Assembly: GCA_902489215.1 (NCBI GenBank)
Contig: CABTZE010000073.1
Coordinates: forward strand, 1-9,935
Direction of reading: 5' to 3'
Origin: an uncultured Brevibacterium sp.
Lineage (GTDB): Bacteria; Actinomycetota; Actinomycetes; Actinomycetales; Brevibacteriaceae
Length of the DNA: 9,935 bases
In this document: piece after piece, positions 5,303 through 9,935 of the stretch
Numbering within the stretch: position 1 is the stretch's first letter
How the letters are laid out: every line of letters starts with the position of its first letter
Position numbers and translations under genes: made by a program
The notes under the pieces: generated by a model
Database searches by the model: none
The model's input: only the letters and a program-made list of their open reading frames with translations
What the model was told of the DNA's origin: nothing

Positions 5303-7294
5303 TCAGTCTTCTTCTGCTTCTTCGTCGACGATCGTGACGAGTACTTCGTCCAGTGCCACCTGGGCGCCGACCGTCGCTTTGACGTGAGCGGTGCCGGCGG
5401 CGGGTGCGCGCAGCACGTGCTCCATCTTCATGGCCTCCACGACGGCGATCGGTTCGCCTTCAGCGACTTCCGCTCCGTCTTCGACGAGCAGCTGGGTCAG
5501 CGATCCGGGCATGGGTGCGCAGATATCGGCTCCTGCGGCACCCGGGTCGAGTTCAGATTCGGCGACGGGGCGCGCGAAGCTGTAGACACCTCGTTCGCTG
5601 GCGACCCAGATCATGCGGGTGTCCGGGTCGGCCCACAGCATCGCGGTGTGCTGCACGCCGTCGATCGTGAGCTTGTAGACCGTGTCGCCAGTCTCCGAGG
5701 TGACTCGCGTGAGCTCTTCACCGCGCCACACGACCGTCTCGACTTCACCGCCGTGGGCCAACTTCACGCTCACGGCAGGCTGGCGGCTGGTTCGCCACCC
5801 GTTGGGTCGAGCCCACGCACTGGGTGCTTCTGCCTGCTCCCCTGCCGAGGTGCCGCCGAGTTTCTGGGTTCCCGCGGCTCCTCGGGTGCTCACCACGAAC
5901 GCGGCGGCGAACAGCTTGTCGATGTCTCCGGCAGCGTGGGCGAGTTCATCTTCCGTCATGCGGTCGATCAGGCCCGTGTCGAGTTTGCCTTCGACAACAT
6001 CGTCACGGCGGACCAGGCGACGAACGAAGTCGATGTTCGTCGTAATGCCCGGCACGGCTGAGCGTGCGAGCGCAGAGTCCAGGCGCGCCAGCGCGGTTTC
6101 GCGGTCATCAGCGGTGACGATCACCTTGGCGATCATCGGGTCGTAGTCGGACACGATCCGCTGACCGGCTTCGAGACCGGCGTCAATGCGGATGCCCTCG
6201 CCTTCGGGGAACTGCACGTCGAGCGCCGTTCCGCCGGTGGGCAGGAAGCCGCGGGAGGGGTCTTCCGCGTAGACGCGCGCTTCGATCGAGTGGCCGGTGA
6301 GCGTGATGTCTTCCTGCTTCAGCGAAAGCTCTTCGCCGTTTCCGATCCGCAGCATCCACTCGACCAGGTCAACGCCCGTGACCTCTTCGGTTACGGGGTG
6401 TTCCACCTGCAGGCGGGTGTTCATCTCCATGAAGAAGAACTCATCGGGTTTGTCAGCCGAAACGATGAACTCGACCGTGCCGGCACCGCGGTAGCCCACG
6501 GAGCGAGCCGTGTCGCAGGCCGCCTGGCCGATGGCCGCGCGGGTTTCTTCGTCCAGCAGCGCCGACGGGGCTTCTTCGATGACCTTCTGGTGGCGGCGCT
6601 GCAGAGAGCATTCGCGTTCGCCCAAGTGAATGACATTGCCGTGCTCATCAGCGAGGATCTGCACTTCAATGTGCCGCGGCGTGGCAACCAGGCGCTCAAT
6701 GAACAGGGTGTCGTCGCCGAAGCTCGACGCTGCCTCGCGGCGGGCTGCAGCAAGAGAGTCCTTGAGGTCCTTCGGGTCGTGCACCGCGTGCATGCCCTTG
6801 CCGCCGCCACCGGCTGAGGGCTTGATGAGGATGGGGAAGCCCACCTCGTCAGCCCGCTCAATGAGCTGTTCGTCCGTCAGACCGGCTTCGGCCACACCGG
6901 GAACCAGCGGCACATTGCGCGACGCTACGGCCTGCTTGGCCGTGATCTTGTCACCCATCGTGCGGATGGCCTCGGCCGTGGGGCCGAGGAACACAATCCC
7001 CGCGTCCTCACAGGCCTGCGCGAATTCGGCGTTTTCCGACAGGAAGCCGTAGCCGGGATGAATCGCCTCGGCACCGGTGTCCTGGGCAGCCTGAATGACC
7101 TTGTCGATCCGCAGGTACGATTCCGCAGCAGCTGCCGGACCCAGGCGGACCGCGACATCGGCGGCTTTGGTGTGTGCCGCCTCGGCGTCGGCATCGGAGT
7201 ACACGGCAACCGTCTTGATGCCCAGTGCACGGCAGGTGCGCATAACGCGCAGGGCGATTTCACCGCGGTTGGCAATGAGAACTGTTGAAAACAC
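5303..7294 (-). CDS. accA1: Biotin carboxylase/biotin carrier (alpha) subunit of 3-methylcrotonyl-CoA-type carboxylase
   Basis: About 663 residues, the usual length for MccA/LiuD/AccA1-type alpha subunits. It carboxylates its own biotin using ATP and bicarbonate, then hands the carboxyl to the AccD1 partner. Visible in order (numbered from GTG 7294): biotin carboxylase N-domain with ANRGE (8-12) and HPGYGFLSE (79-87); ATP-grasp with the glycine-rich loop GGGGKGM (162-168), ERECSLQRRHQK (226-237) and MEMNTRLQVEHPVTE (289-303); C-domain with EARVYAEDP and RGFLPTGG (about 338-355) and YDPMIAK (384-390); a bridging domain (about 450-585); and a C-terminal biotinyl domain with EAMKMEH, biotin on Lys623. 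The acidic tail is EEAEED. I chose GTG 7294 because it gives the family-typical MFSTVLIANRG opening and sits 10 bases after AGGA (7308-7305). GTG 7303, overlapping the accD1 stop, is the alternative and adds three residues. Confidence 0.95.
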   Translation of the reverse strand: MFSTVLIANRGEIALRVMRTCRALGIKTVAVYSDADAEAAHTKAADVAVRLGPAAAAESYLRIDKVIQAAQDTGAEAIHPGYGFLSENAEFAQACEDAGIVFLGPTAEAIRTMGDKITAKQAVASRNVPLVPGVAEAGLTDEQLIERADEVGFPILIKPSAGGGGKGMHAVHDPKDLKDSLAAARREAASSFGDDTLFIERLVATPRHIEVQILADEHGNVIHLGERECSLQRRHQKVIEEAPSALLDEETRAAIGQAACDTARSVGYRGAGTVEFIVSADKPDEFFFMEMNTRLQVEHPVTEEVTGVDLVEWMLRIGNGEELSLKQEDITLTGHSIEARVYAEDPSRGFLPTGGTALDVQFPEGEGIRIDAGLEAGQRIVSDYDPMIAKVIVTADDRETALARLDSALARSAVPGITTNIDFVRRLVRRDDVVEGKLDTGLIDRMTEDELAHAAGDIDKLFAAAFVVSTRGAAGTQKLGGTSAGEQAEAPSAWARPNGWRTSRQPAVSVKLAHGGEVETVVWRGEELTRVTSETGDTVYKLTIDGVQHTAMLWADPDTRMIWVASERGVYSFARPVAESELDPGAAGADICAPMPGSLTQLLVEDGAEVAEGEPIAVVEAMKMEHVLRAPAAGTAHVKATVGAQVALDEVLVTIVDEEAEED

Positions 7295-7299
7295 AGCGA

Positions 7300-8919
7300 T
7301 CACATCCTGAACACGCCGTAGCCGGGCGCGTTGTTGGGGCGGGCAAGGGGTGCGTAGCGGGCGGCTTCCAGAGCCAGTGCGAGCACCTGGCGGGTGTCAC
7401 CGGGTTCGATGATGCCGTCGTCCCACAGCCGTGCCGTCGAATAGTAGGGCACACCCTGGGTTTCGTACTGCTGCAGGACAGGCGCTTTGAATTCGGCTTC
7501 CTCTTCTGCCGACCATTCTTCGCCGCGGGCTTCAATCTGGTCGCGTTTGACGGTTGAGAGCACGCTGGCTGCCTGTTCGCCGCCCATGACGGAAATGCGG
7601 GTGTGCGGCCACATCCACAGGAAACGCGGGCTGTAGGCGCGCCCGCACATCGAGTAGTTGCCGGCTCCGTAGGAACCGCCGATGACGACGGTGAACTTCG
7701 GCACGCGGGCGGTGGCGACTGCGTTGACCATCTTCGCTCCGTGCTTGGCAATACCGCCGGCTTCGTAGTCGCGGCCGACCATGAAGCCGGTGATGTTCTG
7801 CAGGAAGATCAGCGGGGTGTCGCGCTGGTCGCACAGTTCGATGAAGTGTGCGCCCTTCTGCGCGGATTCGCCGAACAGCACGCCGTTGTTGGCGATGATT
7901 CCCACGGGGTGTCCATCCAGGTGGGCAAAGCCGGTGACGAGTGTTGTGCCGTATTCGGCTTTGAATTCGTGGAACTCGCTGCCGTCGACCAGACGGGCGA
8001 TGACTTCGCGGACGTCGTACGGGGTTTTGAGATCAGCCGGCACCACCTGGGTGAGTTCGTCCGGGCTGAACAGCGGTTCGCGCGGTTCCCTGCGCGCCCA
8101 CGCCGGGGTGAGGCTTTCCTGCGGGGGCAGGGTGGACACGACATCGCGCATGATCTCCAGAGCGTGTTCGTCATTGGCCGCCAGGTGGTCGGTGACACCC
8201 GAGGTGCGTGAGTGCAGAGCACCGCCGCCGAGCTCTTCAGCTGTGACGACTTCGCCGGTTGCGGCCTTCACCAGCGGCGGGCCGCCCAGGAAGATCGTGC
8301 CCTGTTCGTTGACGATGATCGATTCGTCCGCCATCGCCGGAACGTACGCACCGCCGGCAGTACACGAGCCCATGACAGCGGCCAGCTGTGGAATGCCGGC
8401 GGCCGACAGGGTCGCCTGGTTGTAGAAGATGCGGCCGAAGTGCTCGCGGTCAGGGAAGACGTCGTCCTGATTCGGCAGGTTGGCACCGCCGGAGTCGACC
8501 AGGTAGATGCAGGGAAGCTGGTTTTCGCGCGCAACTTCCTGGGCGCGCAGGTGCTTCTTGACGGTCATCGGGTAGTAGGTCCCGCCCTTGACCGTGGCGT
8601 CATTGGCGACGATGACGCATGTGCGGCCGGCAACGACGCCGATGCCGGTGATGATTCCAGCACCCGGGCTGTCGTCGTTGTACATGCCGTTGGCAGCAAG
8701 CGGCGACAGCTCCAGGAACGGAGTGCCCGGGTCGAGCAACTGTTCGACACGATCCCGGGGCAGCAGTTTGCCGCGGTCGATGTGCCGCTGCCGTGAACGC
8801 TCAGAACCGCCCAGGGCGGTCTGGGCAATGCGCTCACGCAGTTCGTCGATGAGCGTCTGGTGCGCCGCGGCGCGTTCGGCGCCGACCGCAGCATCAGGCG
8901 GCGTGCCTAGTGTCTTCAT
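7300..8919 (-). CDS. accD1: Carboxyltransferase (beta) subunit of 3-methylcrotonyl-CoA carboxylase
   Basis: The 539-residue protein transfers the carboxyl group from biotin to the acyl-CoA. It has two crotonase-fold halves. The N half carries ENQLPCIYLVDSGGANLPNQ (132-151), then FPDREHFGRIFYNQATLSAAG and the oxyanion loop GSCTAGGAYVPAM (184-196). The C half carries NNGVLFGESAQKGAHFIELC (344-363), GGSYGAGNYSMCGRAY (414-429) and the PRFLWMWPHTRISVMGGEQAA stretch (431-451). The last pattern and the GVFRM C-terminus are characteristic of methylcrotonyl-CoA carboxylase rather than propionyl- or acetyl-CoA carboxylase. ATG 8919 is preceded by AAGGAG (8930-8925) with five bases between. It is the first gene of the operon and nearly abuts accA1 (stop 7302-7300), which suggests stoichiometric subunit production. 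Propionyl-CoA is a minor alternative substrate in some actinobacterial homologues. The substrate call is from family knowledge. Confidence 0.95.
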   Translation of the reverse strand: MKTLGTPPDAAVGAERAAAHQTLIDELRERIAQTALGGSERSRQRHIDRGKLLPRDRVEQLLDPGTPFLELSPLAANGMYNDDSPGAGIITGIGVVAGRTCVIVANDATVKGGTYYPMTVKKHLRAQEVARENQLPCIYLVDSGGANLPNQDDVFPDREHFGRIFYNQATLSAAGIPQLAAVMGSCTAGGAYVPAMADESIIVNEQGTIFLGGPPLVKAATGEVVTAEELGGGALHSRTSGVTDHLAANDEHALEIMRDVVSTLPPQESLTPAWARREPREPLFSPDELTQVVPADLKTPYDVREVIARLVDGSEFHEFKAEYGTTLVTGFAHLDGHPVGIIANNGVLFGESAQKGAHFIELCDQRDTPLIFLQNITGFMVGRDYEAGGIAKHGAKMVNAVATARVPKFTVVIGGSYGAGNYSMCGRAYSPRFLWMWPHTRISVMGGEQAASVLSTVKRDQIEARGEEWSAEEEAEFKAPVLQQYETQGVPYYSTARLWDDGIIEPGDTRQVLALALEAARYAPLARPNNAPGYGVFRM

Positions 8920-8983
8920 CCGAACTCCTTCGTACTGGATACCACTGGGCTATGAGGTTTCAAGTCCTCGGATGGGCTCGCAG

Positions 8984-9010
8984 ATCATACTTTCTAACCG
9001 CCCCAGCCAA
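8984..9010 (-). promoter_or_regulatory. Candidate promoter of the accD1 operon
   Basis: On the minus strand TATGAT (8989-8984) is a five-of-six match to the -10 consensus and is preceded by GAAAG. TTGGCT (9010-9005) is a plausible -35, although the 15-base spacing is short. Transcription would start near 8977, giving a leader of roughly 58 bases before ATG 8919. The -10 is well supported by sequence; the -35 is less so. Confidence 0.5.
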
Positions 9011-9011
9011 C

Positions 9012-9035
9012 TTCAGTGAATTGCCACTAACTGAA
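9012..9035. promoter_or_regulatory. Imperfect 24-bp dyad, candidate TetR operator
   Basis: TTCAGT at 9012-9017 faces ACTGAA at 9030-9035. Comparing the two 12-base halves gives 9 of 12 matching positions. It lies upstream of the minus-strand -10 of accD1 and just before the plus-strand -10 of the TetR gene, where a bound repressor could block both promoters. Confidence 0.4.
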
Positions 9036-9037
9036 AG

Positions 9038-9043
9038 TATAGT
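9038..9043 (+). promoter_or_regulatory. Candidate -10 element of the TetR gene
   Basis: TATAGT is a five-of-six match to the -10 consensus and is preceded by GAAAG exactly like the accD1 -10 on the other strand. No good -35 lies 16-18 bases upstream. Transcription would start near 9050, about 60 bases before ATG 9111. Confidence 0.45.
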
Positions 9044-9050
9044 ATGTCGA

Positions 9051-9066
9051 TGTGTCTCCAGACACA
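9051..9066. promoter_or_regulatory. Perfect 16-bp dyad, candidate TetR autoregulatory operator
   Basis: TGTGTCT (9051-9057) and AGACACA (9060-9066) form a perfect 7+2+7 dyad. It begins eight bases after the TATAGT -10, so it would cover the presumed transcription start of the TetR gene. Size and position suit a TetR dimer. The 2-base loop makes an RNA hairpin unlikely, which favours a protein-binding DNA site. Confidence 0.45.
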
Positions 9067-9110
9067 AGCAAGAACACCGGCGGCGAAAGAGCCCAGCAAA
9101 GGAGGGCGGC

Positions 9111-9800
9111 ATGACAGGCAGCGCAACAGGTGCGGCCCACCTCGGCAGCGCCAAGATACCCGGCAATCAGGTGACAGCAGGCAGTGAAGCCGGCGGCACC
9201 TCGGGAGTTTCACCGGCACCCACCAAGCGGCAGGCCGCGAAGGAGCGCAGACGCCAGCAGATCCTCGATTCGGCCAAAAAGCTGTTCGCCCGGCAGGGGT
9301 TCCGGGCCGTCAGCATTGACGACATCGGTGCGGGCGCGGGGATTTCCGGACCGGCTGTGTACAGGCACTTCAACTCAAAAGAAGCCCTGCTGGCTGAACT
9401 TCTGGTCGGCATTTCCAAGCGTCTGCACGCTGGCATGAGCAGCATCGTCACCGCCCACGCAGGCGCGGAGCCACGCGAGGCAATGGAAGACCTCTTGACC
9501 TTCCACGTGGAGTTCGCGGTGAACGAACCGGAGCTCATCCGCATTCAGGACCGCGACTTCGAAGCCCTGCAGGAAAGCGATCGCAAACGCGTGCGCCGCC
9601 TGCAGAGGGAATACATGACCGGCTGGGAAGACGTGCTGATACACGTGCACCCCGACCTTGGGGAGGCCGGGGTGCGGGTGCTTGTTCAGGCGGTCATCGG
9701 GATGCTCAACTCGACGCCCTACGTGGTGCGCAGACTCGACAAAGACGTGATCGAACAGCACCTGCGCGACGCCGCCCGCGCGGCGCTCCGCCTGGGATGA
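9111..9800 (+). CDS. TetR-family regulator of the accD1-accA1 operon
   Basis: The 229-residue protein has a TetR DNA-binding domain at about 44-95: RRRQQILDSAKKLFARQGF (47-65) followed by the helix-turn-helix around SIDDIGAGAGISGPAVYRHF (68-87). Residues 96-229 form a helical ligand/dimer domain that resembles no specific subfamily I can name with certainty. The start at 9111 is fixed by AAAGGAGG at 9098-9105, five bases upstream; the open frame extends back into the accD1 promoter region but without coding character. Residues 1-40 are rich in Gly, Ala, Ser and Thr and look disordered, an unusual extension before the usual basic segment. It diverges from accD1 as Rv2506 does from the mycobacterial accD1/accA1 locus, so it likely represses that operon and itself and is relieved by an acyl-CoA intermediate. 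The ligand is inferred. Confidence 0.92.
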   Translation: MTGSATGAAHLGSAKIPGNQVTAGSEAGGTSGVSPAPTKRQAAKERRRQQILDSAKKLFARQGFRAVSIDDIGAGAGISGPAVYRHFNSKEALLAELLVGISKRLHAGMSSIVTAHAGAEPREAMEDLLTFHVEFAVNEPELIRIQDRDFEALQESDRKRVRRLQREYMTGWEDVLIHVHPDLGEAGVRVLVQAVIGMLNSTPYVVRRLDKDVIEQHLRDAARAALRLG

Positions 9801-9831
9801 AGAACCCAGCGGAGCACCTGCGCGCCGGCAG

Positions 9832-9862
9832 GGGCGGCGGCCTACTCCCGCCCGTGGCTTTT
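9832..9862 (+). terminator. Weak terminator after the TetR gene
   Basis: GGGCGG (9832-9837) can pair with CCGCCC (9848-9853), and GTGGCTTTT follows, giving a short T-run at 9859-9862. An outer dyad, CCCAGCGG (9805-9812) facing CCGCTGGG (9865-9872), could close a larger stem. The gap lies between convergent genes, where a terminator is expected. Stem length is modest. Confidence 0.4.
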
Positions 9863-9890
9863 CACCGCTGGGCAGAGCCACCGAGTGCAG

Positions 9891-9935
9891 TCAGTTGATG
9901 ATGCGGCGGCTGGCCAAGCGCGGGGCGTCGCGGAA
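9891..9935 (-). CDS. Possible C-terminal end of an unidentified minus-strand gene
   Basis: A minus-strand frame open to the right edge ends with TGA at 9893-9891 and gives 14 residues, FRDAPRLASRRIIN. GC-rich third positions agree with coding sequence of this organism, and a convergent gene would explain the terminator-like dyads at 9805-9872. Fourteen codons are too few for a family call, and chance openness is possible. Confidence 0.35.
   Translation of the reverse strand, partial: FRDAPRLASRRIIN

Noticed and set aside
5384..6817. Long plus-strand frames antisense to accA1
   Set aside because: They mirror the GC-biased codon pattern of a well-conserved biotin carboxylase gene and have Arg/Ala/Gly-rich, non-family translations.
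7295..7303. GTG 7303 as accA1 start, overlapping the accD1 stop
   Set aside because: AGGA would lie only one base upstream, and the family-typical opening MFSTVLIANRG begins at GTG 7294. Kept as an alternative, not excluded.
7603..8796. Long plus-strand frames antisense to accD1
   Set aside because: Same reasoning: accD1 has unmistakable carboxyltransferase motifs throughout, so the opposite frames are by-products of composition.
8910..9110. 67-residue N-terminal extension of the TetR frame
   Set aside because: It would overlap the accD1 start, both -10 elements and both dyads; AAAGGAGG at 9098-9105 clearly marks ATG 9111.
1..9935. tRNA, rRNA, CRISPR, insertion sequence or prophage genes
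   Set aside because: No cloverleaf-like sequence, regularly spaced repeats, transposase, integrase or phage structural protein was recognised on either strand.

Overview
The window comes from a high-GC Gram-positive bacterium, most likely an actinobacterium. The basis is GC-rich codon use, GTG starts, strong AAGGAG-type ribosome binding sites, and a TetR - accD1 - accA1 - acyl-CoA dehydrogenase locus of the kind known from Mycobacterium and Streptomyces. I cannot name a genus. No tRNA, rRNA, CRISPR array, transposase or integrase is visible.

Layout, left to right. (1) 1-472, minus: the N-terminal part of an adenylate-forming (AMP-binding) acyl-CoA ligase-like protein that runs off the left edge. 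(2) 493-3951: an accessory-looking catabolic block. It holds a small antibiotic-biosynthesis-monooxygenase-fold protein (minus) with its own terminator, a divergent IclR-family regulator (plus), and a translationally coupled pair: a gluconate 2-dehydrogenase subunit 3-like small protein and a GMC-family FAD oxidoreductase. Sample blocks here are visibly less GC-rich than in the operon to the right. (3) 3952-4111: a convergent intergenic gap with dyads, including a strong terminator for the minus-strand operon. (4) 4112-8919, minus: accD1 (methylcrotonyl-CoA carboxylase carboxyltransferase), accA1 (biotin carboxylase/biotin carrier subunit) and an acyl-CoA dehydrogenase, tightly packed as one operon for branched-chain amino acid (leucine-type) catabolism. 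(5) 8920-9110: a divergent control region with two -10 elements inside matching GAAAGTAT arms and two operator-like dyads. (6) 9111-9800, plus: a TetR-family regulator, the likely repressor of the operon and of itself. (7) 9801-9935: a weak terminator and probably the last 14 codons of a minus-strand gene.

How the genes work together. The dehydrogenase oxidises a branched short-chain acyl-CoA (isovaleryl-CoA in the leucine route) to the enoyl-CoA, and the AccA1/AccD1 complex carboxylates 3-methylcrotonyl-CoA. The next leucine-pathway enzymes (methylglutaconyl-CoA hydratase, HMG-CoA lyase) are not in the window. The block at 493-3951 looks like a separate oxidation module: a cytosolic FAD dehydrogenase with a small partner subunit, controlled by IclR. 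Its substrate cannot be read from the sequence.

Nothing here is clearly a new type of system. The items most worth a second look are the substrate and electron acceptor of the GMC/small-subunit pair, the compact architecture of the TetR/accD1 control region, and the acyl-CoA dehydrogenase active-site pattern, which is not that of a classical isovaleryl-CoA dehydrogenase.
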